Positions 1 to 8,173 of a stretch of DNA of 64,000 bases are shown here, in pieces; positions within the stretch are counted from its first letter, which is position 1, and every line of letters starts with the position of its first letter. The stretch is taken from assembly GCA_002731275.1 (NCBI GenBank), contig PCBK01000052.1, positions 474,724 through 538,723 of the forward strand, in the 5' to 3' direction. The position numbers and the translations under genes are program-made. The notes beneath the pieces were generated by a model. It was not told where the DNA came from. It searched no databases and saw only the letters and a list, made by a program, of their open reading frames with translations. The stretch is from Deltaproteobacteria bacterium (GTDB lineage: Bacteria; Myxococcota_C; UBA6777).

Positions 1-3000
1 CGTCACAGGCACCAAAGTCACCCTCAACGGTGAAAAAAGTGTCAGCGTCGAAGGTAAAGACCTCAAGTATAGTTGGACACTCAAAGGTCCAGATGGCAGC
101 AAAGCCACACTTGATGGTGCGGATGCCAAAGAGGCGACCTTCACACCTGATGTAGAAGGTACGTACAACGTCACGTTAGTCGTCAATGACGGCAAAGACA
201 GCGAAGAAGACAAAGCTGTCATCAACGTGATTCGTGCCAACAAAGCGCCCAAAGCAGACGCAGGCCAGAGCCGCCGCATCGAGCTTGGAACCAAAGTCGA
301 CCTCGACGGTTCTGCAAGCTCCGATGAAGATGGTGACAAGCTTGACTTCAAATGGGAGATCATCACCAAGCCCAAAGACAGCTCCGCGTCCTTGAGCAAC
401 AACGCAGAAGCCAAAACAGACATCACTCCCGATAAACTCGGAACCTACGGATTCCAACTGACTGTCAATGATGGTCGTGAATCTGATAGCGCGACGATCT
501 ACGTCACCGTTGTTGTCAACAACCCCAAACCTGAAATCACCAAGTTGACTCCCGGATGGGGACCTGCAAAAGCTTCGAGCTTCGAGATCACCATCGAAGG
601 AAAGAACTTCCTCTATGGTGTGACCGCAAAACTTGGCGATCAAGACGCCAAATCCCTGCTCTACCAATCCGACACATCCCTCGTCGCGACCTTCGACCTC
701 AGCGCACTCTCCATCAAAGAGTACGACCTCGTTGTGAAAAACCCCGACGAAAAAGAGTCTGAAGCCGCGAAATTCAAAGTACAAGACGCCGCTGCACCGA
801 ACATCAAGTCTGTCACTCCAGACCTCTTGATTACAGGTCAATCTGTTGAGTTTGTCATCACTGGTGAGAACTTCCTCACTGGCGCGATCGCGAGCTTTGA
901 CGGTAAAGAGTTGCCCACGCGCTTTGTCAACGACACAGAAATCCGCGCAACGCTCGCGACGGCTCCAACAACCGGCAAATACGCCATCAAAGTCAAAAAC
1001 TCCGATGGCAAAGACTCCAACTCCATCGACATCACCGTCACAGGTGTCCAGGCGATCGCAAGAAGCCTCTCACTTGAAAAAATCGGTGTTGATTGCGCAA
1101 GTGAAATGATCACCATCACTGGTGCCAACTTCATGAACGACGCGACTGTCGAGTTCCGCGCAAAATCCGATGGTAAGGTCTACAAGCCAACAAAAACAAC
1201 TGTCAAATCATTGACAGCGGTTGAAGTAGAGTTCGACTTCACCAAACTTCCTGTTGATGAGTACGAAGTCTTCGTTCTCAACAAAGGAACCCAAGAGAGT
1301 CCTGGTATCCCCTTCCATGTCACCAAAGCACCAGGAAAGCCCAAGATCATCAGCGCTTTCCCCAAAAAAGTCCTTGTTGGCGATACCGGCAAGATCTACA
1401 TTATGGGTCTCGCGCTCGACAAATCCACGCAAGTTGAGATCGGCGGAAAGACTGCACAAGCACGTCAGATCAACGACACAACTTTTGAAGTTCCAGTAGA
1501 TGCGACACAGATCACACAAGCTGGCAAACTGCAGATCGCGTTGACCGCTTCTTGCAAACGCAAGTCGGATCCACTGGAGATAGAGATTGCTGAAGAAGGA
1601 ACTCCGGAAATCTACAATCTCACTCCTTCGACTTTGAAATCTAGCGCTCTTGTTGATCTCCAAGTCGTTGGGGCAGGTTTTGGAACCAAGGCAAAAGTTA
1701 ACGTAAACGGTACAGCTGTCGCGAATGCAGTAAGACAGAGTGCTGGCCTCTTTGTCATCCCGAAATCCAACTTCCCAAGCAAAGGGACCTACAAGGTTCA
1801 AGTCGAAAACGCAAACGGGAAAAAGTCGGATGAGCTTGAAATCGAAGTCGCCGACTACGATCTCAAAATTACACAACCTTGTAAATCTTCTGCAAGCAGT
1901 AGCTATATTTACTTCAGAGGTGAAAAACTCCGCACAGACGAAGATCCAGGAAAAGGTGGTAAACTCTTCTTGGTGATGAAAGATGATCAAGGACAAGAAG
2001 CCTGTAAAGCAGGTGGATTGACAACCATGAGCAACTCGGTTTCGTATGGTGCTGCGATCGATGGCTATGTTTACAGTTCAACAAACTGTGATTCTGGAAA
2101 GTCTCTTTCAAGAACAGCCAAATACGACCTCCAAATTGTAAAAGAACTCAACGGAACCAAATACGTTTCCAACGTCTGGAAAGGATGGGTACAAGATGGT
2201 GGTCCCCTCTGTTCAGGAAGTGGAGGAGGAACGACCAACACAGTCGATCTCCCACGTCTTTACTACTTCCGCTATGAAAGAGGTCCTGGTTTTGAGGCGA
2301 TCGATCCCAGCAATACAGCACAGACCAAGACCGTCAAGATGGAAGTATACGGCTCCAACCTTGGTGCAACTTCTGAACAACTCGATTTGTTGATCGATGG
2401 CAAAAAAGTCGACGCGACGACAGACACCAACTTCAAAGTGGACTATCGAAGCACATCCTACGTTCGTTACATCATCTCCCGAAGAGCTGCAGGCGTACAC
2501 TCCGTCGAGTTGTCCAACAAGGCAGGAAAAACCAACACACTGTTCATCAGCTTCGACGCCAAACCAGTCTACCTGACTACAGGCACCTCTTGGAACGACC
2601 TGATCAGCGAAGTCGGCGATTACATGTATCTCTACATGTATGGCTTCTACCTTGCTCCACGTAAGGACTTCTCCATCTTCTTTGATGGCAACGAGCTCGA
2701 TTTGGGCACCTCTACAACCTACTACTTGTACAAATACCTCTCAAGCTCCGACGCTTTGGTCAAGAGTTTGAAAGCCGGTGAGTACAAAATGTACGGCTAC
2801 CACAAAACCAGCCAAACCAAGACCAACGAATTGACCTACCGCATCATCGAAAAGGGTGCATGGGGCTCACTCGCGCTGAACTTCCTCGGAGTCAGCGAGT
2901 TGGCAGTTCGTGTAGGCGACAAAAAAGAGCTCGAGTTGGCACACACAGGCTTTGTCGTAGATGACGGAAACGGTAAAAAAGGTGAAGTGTGGTGGAATGG

Positions 3001-3733
3001 TCAGAAGTTGACTGATTTCACCAACACCAACCCCACCTCAAGTTATCTGGCTTACCTAACGCTTAAAGACAAAGTCTACAATGAAGTCGGGCACCATGTG
3101 CTCCAACTCAAAAACCCTGATGGAAAAACCAGCGAAGAACTCTACTTCTCTGTACTCCCGACAGGAAATGGCATGATGTTGAGCGGGTATGGTGATCCAA
3201 CAAACAAAAACAACATCGTTCGCGCAAACAGCCAAGTAGGTTTGACTCTGAGCACTACAAACACAACCAAAAACACAGAGGTTTACTTTGCAGGTCGCCC
3301 CACAACAGTCGGCACCATCGAGAAAGAATCTCTTGATGTGACATTGGATACACGTGGCATGAGTCCAGGAGTATACCCCTTGTGGCTGTGGGACAAAGAC
3401 AAAGGAGCCTCTAATACAATCCTCGTGAAGGTTGTTGGTGAAAAGTACAACGCGGATATCCCCAAGTTCTACTCCTTCTACCCAACGCTGCTTCGTGGAA
3501 CCGCAGCCATCCAGGCCGCAGGCAACAAGGTCCGCTTCTTTGTTTACGGTTCGAATCTGCACGATGGTTTGATGCTCAGCGTCAACGGCAAAACGTACCC
3601 CACCAAAAAATCTGGAAACTACCTCATCTCCGAGGTCGACCTGACAGGTGTGACAAAAGGTATGTATGATGTCTTCTTGACAGAGCCCAACTCCGGCTTT
3701 GTCTCCCCCAAACTGAAACTCGAAGTTCAGTAA
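1..3733 (+). CDS. PKD and IPT/TIG repeat surface protein, 5'-truncated by the window edge
   Basis: The reading frame is open from base 2 with no stop, so the gene begins left of the window; the GTG at 227 lies in the middle of a domain and is not a start. About 1,243 residues are visible. The N-terminal part holds the end of one PKD-type Ig-like domain and then a complete one (from about base 240; motif LDGSASSDEDGD, typical of the K319L/REJ-like PKD group). The rest is a chain of roughly ten IPT/TIG-like domains, each with an opening like P-x-I-x-x-x-x-P, a G-x-N-F strand and repeated x-S-N-x-x-x-x-x-x-V endings (for example near 540, 810, 1340, 1600, 3460). There is no enzymatic motif and no C-terminal anchor, so attachment, if any, would be by an unseen N-terminal lipid or signal. 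PKD and TIG domains act as extracellular spacers or adhesive modules; an adhesin or scaffold role is inferred. It stops at TAA 3731-3733. Confidence 0.85.
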   Translation, partial: VTGTKVTLNGEKSVSVEGKDLKYSWTLKGPDGSKATLDGADAKEATFTPDVEGTYNVTLVVNDGKDSEEDKAVINVIRANKAPKADAGQSRRIELGTKVDLDGSASSDEDGDKLDFKWEIITKPKDSSASLSNNAEAKTDITPDKLGTYGFQLTVNDGRESDSATIYVTVVVNNPKPEITKLTPGWGPAKASSFEITIEGKNFLYGVTAKLGDQDAKSLLYQSDTSLVATFDLSALSIKEYDLVVKNPDEKESEAAKFKVQDAAAPNIKSVTPDLLITGQSVEFVITGENFLTGAIASFDGKELPTRFVNDTEIRATLATAPTTGKYAIKVKNSDGKDSNSIDITVTGVQAIARSLSLEKIGVDCASEMITITGANFMNDATVEFRAKSDGKVYKPTKTTVKSLTAVEVEFDFTKLPVDEYEVFVLNKGTQESPGIPFHVTKAPGKPKIISAFPKKVLVGDTGKIYIMGLALDKSTQVEIGGKTAQARQINDTTFEVPVDATQITQAGKLQIALTASCKRKSDPLEIEIAEEGTPEIYNLTPSTLKSSALVDLQVVGAGFGTKAKVNVNGTAVANAVRQSAGLFVIPKSNFPSKGTYKVQVENANGKKSDELEIEVADYDLKITQPCKSSASSSYIYFRGEKLRTDEDPGKGGKLFLVMKDDQGQEACKAGGLTTMSNSVSYGAAIDGYVYSSTNCDSGKSLSRTAKYDLQIVKELNGTKYVSNVWKGWVQDGGPLCSGSGGGTTNTVDLPRLYYFRYERGPGFEAIDPSNTAQTKTVKMEVYGSNLGATSEQLDLLIDGKKVDATTDTNFKVDYRSTSYVRYIISRRAAGVHSVELSNKAGKTNTLFISFDAKPVYLTTGTSWNDLISEVGDYMYLYMYGFYLAPRKDFSIFFDGNELDLGTSTTYYLYKYLSSSDALVKSLKAGEYKMYGYHKTSQTKTNELTYRIIEKGAWGSLALNFLGVSELAVRVGDKKELELAHTGFVVDDGNGKKGEVWWNGQKLTDFTNTNPTSSYLAYLTLKDKVYNEVGHHVLQLKNPDGKTSEELYFSVLPTGNGMMLSGYGDPTNKNNIVRANSQVGLTLSTTNTTKNTEVYFAGRPTTVGTIEKESLDVTLDTRGMSPGVYPLWLWDKDKGASNTILVKVVGEKYNADIPKFYSFYPTLLRGTAAIQAAGNKVRFFVYGSNLHDGLMLSVNGKTYPTKKSGNYLISEVDLTGVTKGMYDVFLTEPNSGFVSPKLKLEVQ

Positions 3734-4104
3734 AGCCTCCCTATCCTTCGCTCTTCCCCCCTCTCAACTTTTCCCAAACAATCTTCCAGCAACACCCACA
3801 ATTCAGCGAACGCTGTTTTGTCACGGGTTTGTCGTAGGATACCATTCCCTCTCAAGGTACAGGGCACTTTTTCAGATAAAAACTCCCTGTGTGACGTTTG
3901 GGGCTTGGTGTTCTGGAGTGTTGTGTATTGGTGGAAGACAATAAAGCAAGTCCCCGGTCTTACTCTCGCAAAGTAGGCGTACGTCATCACGATGTGGCAT
4001 TTTTTAGCAGGCTCAGGTCTTATCTCTGAGCATAATGTCGTACGTTTGTTGCGCGAAAAATTTCGTGCAAGGTTCACTTAAAAGCAACAGAAGAACTGGC
4101 ATAC
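3734..4104. other. convergent intergenic region, no gene seen
   Basis: This 371-base gap separates two convergent repeat-protein genes. The first 75 bases are C/T-rich and G-poor. Near the other end, 4049-4070 is a nearly perfect inverted repeat (TTGCGCGAAA / TTTCGTGCAA, one G-U pair, A/T core) that could end transcripts from either side, though it lacks a clear T run. Short ORFs here have no coding character. Confidence 0.5.
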
Positions 4105-6843
4105 TCAGTCAAATTCGACCCTCCGAATGCGATGATTGGAATAGTCAACGAAGTAAAGTGTGTCACCCACAACAAGAACCCCTCCGACTTCACCATCCAT
4201 ACGACTTTGGAGAGCAAGACCATCTTTGTATCCATCCACACCACTCCCGACTAAGGAGTTCACGAAACCTTGTGTGATATCCACCAAACGAATCCGTTTG
4301 TTTCCACGATCGACAACAAAGATAAAAAGACCTGTTTTTCCTTTAAAGGTCGAAGTCATAAAACAACTTCCGACAGTATGATACCGTGCAGAGGGAAGAG
4401 GGGTCATATCTCTGTAATCAGGATTTGAATCACCAGAGATAAGCCCTGCACTTCCACCACTTTTTGAAATCCGAAAAAGTCCATGTCCTCCAGAAAAGAA
4501 TAATTTTGAAGTAGAAGATTCCCAAGCGAGTCCTACAGGAGCCGTTTGTCCCGTCATGTTTACATGAGTAGATACGACACCTGAAGAGGTAATCTTTCGA
4601 ATGGAATGGTTTGCGGAGTCAGCGACATACACATCTCCAGTGTTCTTATCCACAGCAACATAAGAAAGCTCCATGCTGAAGCTCGCCTGATTGCCAGCTC
4701 CGTCTTGGTTTCCTTCTTGACCATCTCCGGCCAATGTCGAAACAACACCCGCAGGCGTGATCTTACGGATGCGACGATTCCCTCTATCAACAACATACAA
4801 ATTGTCACTTCGATCAAATGCCAGTCCATACGGATATGAAAACTGTGCTTGTGCTGCGCTTCCATCTTTGAAACCGGAAACACCAGTCCCTGCATATGTC
4901 GTGACATTGCCAGCAGTGTCGATCTTGCGGATCCGATGGCCACCATACTCCGACACGTAGATGTTTCCTTTAGAGTCAGCTGCGATCCCAACGGGATTAT
5001 CAAACTGAGCCTGTAATCTCGCTCCGTTTTGCCCTCCAGCAACACCTGTCCCTGCAAAGACCATCACACAGCCTTCATCCACACGACCATCACAGTCGTT
5101 GTCCTTCGCGTCACAAGCTTCGGCCTTGGGGGTCACCTCACCCACACACGCACCTGAGAATGAACCGCTCACACAGGCTTGTTGACCCCCTGCACAGGTC
5201 CCCTTCCCAAGGGTCCCTGCGGCACCCGTGTAACAAGCCTTTGTCAACAACTCATCGACACTCCCGTCACAATCATCATCCTTGTTGTTACACGTCTCCG
5301 TCGCAGGGAGCACCTGTCCCGTACAATTGATCCAGTTCCCTGCGTTACACGTCTCTGTTCCGCCCTTACAAATCCCTTTCCCTGATGTCCCAGAAGGCCC
5401 ACTGTAACAAGATCGCGTCAAAGATTCATCCACACTCCCATCACAATCATTGTCGCGGCCATCACAGGTCTCCGTCGCAGGAAGCACCTGACCAAAACAC
5501 GTCCCCCACGCGCCAGCACGACACGTCTCCACTCCACCTCTACAAATTCCTTTGTTCGATGTCCCAGAAGGTCCACTGTAACAAGGTCGTGTCAATGACT
5601 CATCGACGCTACCGTCACAATCATCATCTTTATTGTTGCATGTCTCTGTCCCTGGTCCAATCTCACCAGAACACGCCCCCCACTGCCCTGCTCCGCTACA
5701 TGTCTGTGTTCCCTTTTGACAAACACCTGTGTCCGTCTTACCACAGCTCTGTTTCGTCCCAGGTGAACAAGCACAACCTTCGTCCGTCTGACCATCACAG
5801 TCGTTGTCTAGCTTGTCACAGGTCTCTGTCGCAGGTACCACCTCACCAACACAAGTCCCCCAAGCACCGGATGCACAAGTCTGTGTCCCAACGCGACAGA
5901 TCCCGACATTCTCTTGTTGTTTGGTACCACCAAAGCAGGATTTGGTGAGGGATTCATCGACCTGTCCGTCACAATCATCATCTTTATTGTTACACGTCTC
6001 CACCGCCGGAAGGACTTCTCCGGCACACGCCGACCACTGCCCCGCAGTACACGTCTGGGAACCACTCTTGCAGTTTCCTTTGTCGGCAGTCCCTGATGCA
6101 CCTGTGTAACAGGTCTTGGTGAGGGATTCATCGATGCTCCCGTCACAGTTGTTGTCCAGGTTGTCACAGATCTCCGTCTTTGGCTTGGCCTCAGACGCAC
6201 ATGCCGACCACTTCCCGGATGCACACGTTTGTGTACCCGATAGACAAAGACCCACATTCTCCGTTCCAGCAGGGCCTGTGTAACAAGAGCGGCTGACCTC
6301 TTCATCGACTTTACCATCGCAGTCATCGTCTTGATCGTTGCATTCCTCTGTTTGTGGTGTGGTCGGCTGCAAACACCGAGACCAGATCGCGCAGCCCACT
6401 TCCACGTAACAAAACTGTGTCCCTCCCTGACAAGTGCCCGTACAATTTTCCCCTTTATCATCACATCCTGTCGTGTTGGAAGGATAACAAGAGCGCTTCT
6501 CTCCAGGCGTACACTCCGGCTTGCAAGTCTTTTTGTCCGTTGTCTGTGTGTCTGGTTGGGTGGGTTCTGTGCTCTTGTTGTCGACGTTCCCCTGGCCATC
6601 GACGACCTTTCCGTCCGCAAACTCCGTGTAGGAGCGCTCTGTTCCCTGCCCTGCGTCGGTGTTCTTTTCGCTATCGCTCCACTCGACAAAGCCTTTGGGT
6701 ACACACCAATTGTTGAGACAGATCATTTGTTCGGAGCAGGTCACGTCAGGACCACACGGATGTGAATCTCCCACAGTGATACACGCGACAAACAGGCAAG
6801 AGAGCAGACATACCAACAGGAATCCCTTCTTCGTCCCCATCAT
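4105..6843 (-). CDS. MopE-motif and NHL-repeat lipoprotein
   Basis: A 912-residue exported lipoprotein. The N-terminus has a short basic stretch, a hydrophobic core and a lipobox ending LFVAC (Cys about residue 20). A low-complexity Thr/Asp/Lys linker follows. Next come eight copies of the Cys/Asp-rich MopE-type motif (pattern C-N-x-K-D-D-D-C-D-G-x-V-D-E), each paired with a CYTGP...GxQTC...W.xC module, over about residues 105-590. The last 320 residues are NHL repeats (for example GNIYVSEYGGHRIRKID) sufficient for one six-bladed propeller. The MopE motif is annotated as a putative metal-binding motif (PF11617); its DxDxDG-like acid spacing would also suit calcium, which is inference. Two in-frame ATGs open the gene; the first has GAGG five bases upstream. 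It is a paralogue of 38605-42078 and shares the Cys-rich part with 43121-46393. Confidence 0.88.
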   Translation of the reverse strand: MMGTKKGFLLVCLLSCLFVACITVGDSHPCGPDVTCSEQMICLNNWCVPKGFVEWSDSEKNTDAGQGTERSYTEFADGKVVDGQGNVDNKSTEPTQPDTQTTDKKTCKPECTPGEKRSCYPSNTTGCDDKGENCTGTCQGGTQFCYVEVGCAIWSRCLQPTTPQTEECNDQDDDCDGKVDEEVSRSCYTGPAGTENVGLCLSGTQTCASGKWSACASEAKPKTEICDNLDNNCDGSIDESLTKTCYTGASGTADKGNCKSGSQTCTAGQWSACAGEVLPAVETCNNKDDDCDGQVDESLTKSCFGGTKQQENVGICRVGTQTCASGAWGTCVGEVVPATETCDKLDNDCDGQTDEGCACSPGTKQSCGKTDTGVCQKGTQTCSGAGQWGACSGEIGPGTETCNNKDDDCDGSVDESLTRPCYSGPSGTSNKGICRGGVETCRAGAWGTCFGQVLPATETCDGRDNDCDGSVDESLTRSCYSGPSGTSGKGICKGGTETCNAGNWINCTGQVLPATETCNNKDDDCDGSVDELLTKACYTGAAGTLGKGTCAGGQQACVSGSFSGACVGEVTPKAEACDAKDNDCDGRVDEGCVMVFAGTGVAGGQNGARLQAQFDNPVGIAADSKGNIYVSEYGGHRIRKIDTAGNVTTYAGTGVSGFKDGSAAQAQFSYPYGLAFDRSDNLYVVDRGNRRIRKITPAGVVSTLAGDGQEGNQDGAGNQASFSMELSYVAVDKNTGDVYVADSANHSIRKITSSGVVSTHVNMTGQTAPVGLAWESSTSKLFFSGGHGLFRISKSGGSAGLISGDSNPDYRDMTPLPSARYHTVGSCFMTSTFKGKTGLFIFVVDRGNKRIRLVDITQGFVNSLVGSGVDGYKDGLALQSRMDGEVGGVLVVGDTLYFVDYSNHRIRRVEFD

Positions 6844-6901
6844 GAAAACCTCATATGATTGTATTGTTGTAAAAAATAGAAACCATTTAGGATATTTTGG
6901 G

Positions 6902-6930
6902 AAAATACGGATATTTGTTCATCCTGTCAA
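6902..6930 (-). promoter_or_regulatory. sigma70-type promoter for the 4105-6843 gene
   Basis: Read on the minus strand, a perfect TTGACA (-35, 6925-6930) is followed after 17 bases by TATTTT (-10, 6902-6907). This predicts a start near 6895 and a leader of about 50 bases. Confidence 0.6.
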
Positions 6931-7036
6931 CGATGTATGGTCCATTGGTGAGAGCGGACGAATTTTTTGGACACAGGGTATGGGAGATATGCTACAACAA
7001 TCGAAAGAGCGACAAGAACAGACACAAGGAAAAAGG

Positions 7037-7915
7037 ATGTTTAAGCTAGCCCATCTAAGTGACGTACATGTTTCAGCAGTCTGGCCGACCCTTTCACGTA
7101 TGTGGAGAGGCAAACGCATGTTGGGTGGTGCCAACATGATCTTTCGCAGGCGCAACGAGTTGCGGACACAATATGTGCCTTTGATCACCAAGCATATCGA
7201 GTCACAACAGCCCGATCTCGTGTTGCTCTCAGGTGACATCAGCACAACAGCGCTTCACGAAGAGTTTGCGCTCGCGAGAGGATTTTTGCAGGGCTTCATA
7301 GACCGAGAGCAGCTCGTGATCATCCCCGGAAATCACGACGTGTACACAGCAGGCGCGATGAAAGAGAAGCGCTACGAGTCCCACTTCTCCGACTGTCATG
7401 GCGAGACGCTTCCAGATGAGATGTATCCATTTACACGCTTGTTAGGCGATGACATCGCGATCATCGGCCTCAATTCATGTGTCCCAACAGGGCTCTCTGG
7501 TTCATGGGGAGTTCTGGATCCCGAGCAGATCAATCGACTGCCGGAGTTGTTGTTGAAGTATTCGGACCGGTTTCGCGTCGTGATGATCCATCACTTTTTG
7601 CAGGATAAGCACGGAACACCCGGCTTACCAAGACGAGGTTTGCGTAACAGGCATGACTTCTTGCGGATCATCCAAAGTTACGGTGCAGAGCTGATCCTAC
7701 ATGGACATGAGCATGCCTGCTATCAGTATATGATACCCGGTAACAATCACCCCGTCCGCGTAATGAATCCAGGGCCTGCGACCCGCCACACACAGTATCC
7801 CAACGCGCAAGGTGGGTACCAAATCTACGAGATCGAAGGCAAAGAGCTCAAGCGCGCCTCACGCTTCCACTACGATCCCACACAAAACACCTTCCACAAG
7901 AAAGATCTCCTGTAG
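7037..7915 (+). CDS. calcineurin-like metallophosphoesterase
   Basis: A 292-residue cytosolic protein with all signature motifs of the binuclear metallophosphoesterase fold in order: SDVH near the N-terminus, GDIS about residue 63, GNHD about residue 90, a His in the MIHH segment, and GHEH about residue 220. Family members hydrolyse phosphomonoesters or phosphodiesters, including cyclic nucleotides (class III phosphodiesterases); the substrate cannot be read from sequence. I chose ATG 7037 because the first metal motif begins six residues later and an AGGAAAAAGG stretch precedes it. ATG 6979 in the same frame would add a polar 19-residue leader and is less likely; the frame remains open further upstream into the neighbouring gene without coding character. 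It is divergent from the MopE/NHL lipoprotein gene and followed by a 258-base gap, so probably a single-gene unit. Confidence 0.85.
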   Translation: MFKLAHLSDVHVSAVWPTLSRMWRGKRMLGGANMIFRRRNELRTQYVPLITKHIESQQPDLVLLSGDISTTALHEEFALARGFLQGFIDREQLVIIPGNHDVYTAGAMKEKRYESHFSDCHGETLPDEMYPFTRLLGDDIAIIGLNSCVPTGLSGSWGVLDPEQINRLPELLLKYSDRFRVVMIHHFLQDKHGTPGLPRRGLRNRHDFLRIIQSYGAELILHGHEHACYQYMIPGNNHPVRVMNPGPATRHTQYPNAQGGYQIYEIEGKELKRASRFHYDPTQNTFHKKDLL

Positions 7916-8021
7916 AGCAGAGAGTTGAAAAGATCGGTCAGTTGTGATACAAGCTCTTAAGTTTACAGACGAGCTTTCCTTTTCAAACAAAGCACAACAT
8001 GCGCTTTTGATCATGAAAGTC

Positions 8022-8047
8022 GTTGTGATTGCGATAAAAATCACAAC
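8022..8047. repeat. inverted repeat after the metallophosphoesterase gene
   Basis: Nine-base perfect arms GTTGTGATT / AATCACAAC with an 8-base loop. A further GTTGTGAT copy lies at 7941-7948. There is no T run after it, so a regulator-binding dyad or a transcript-end hairpin are equally possible. Confidence 0.4.
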
Positions 8048-8126
8048 AGGTTTACACTTACTTTTCGAAGCACGAAGACAACACAGCCCACTTTTTTGAG
8101 TGCCGTTGTGCGTTTTTTGTTAGAAG

Positions 8127-8150
8127 CGCTCTGCAGATAGAGCGTATATT
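8127..8150 (+). promoter_or_regulatory. dyad next to a -10 box upstream of the DUF3857-type gene
   Basis: CGCTCT (8127-8132) and AGAGCG (8139-8144) form a 6-base dyad with a 6-base centre and abut TATATT (8145-8150), a good -10 box 24 bases before the ATG at 8174. No convincing -35 lies at 17 bases, which suggests an activator- or repressor-dependent promoter. Confidence 0.4.
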
Positions 8151-8173
8151 TGTCGGTTGCAAGGGAGTGAATT

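Noticed and set aside
227-3733. GTG 227 as the start of the PKD/TIG gene
   Set aside because: The same frame is open to base 2 and encodes a PKD domain, so the codon is internal.
5385-5948. 187-residue His/Ser-rich ORF over the MopE repeats
   Set aside because: It is periodic only because the opposite strand encodes repeats.
6659-7036. Upstream extension of the metallophosphoesterase
   Set aside because: It overlaps the divergent lipoprotein gene and has no domain; a strong ribosome site is present at 7037.
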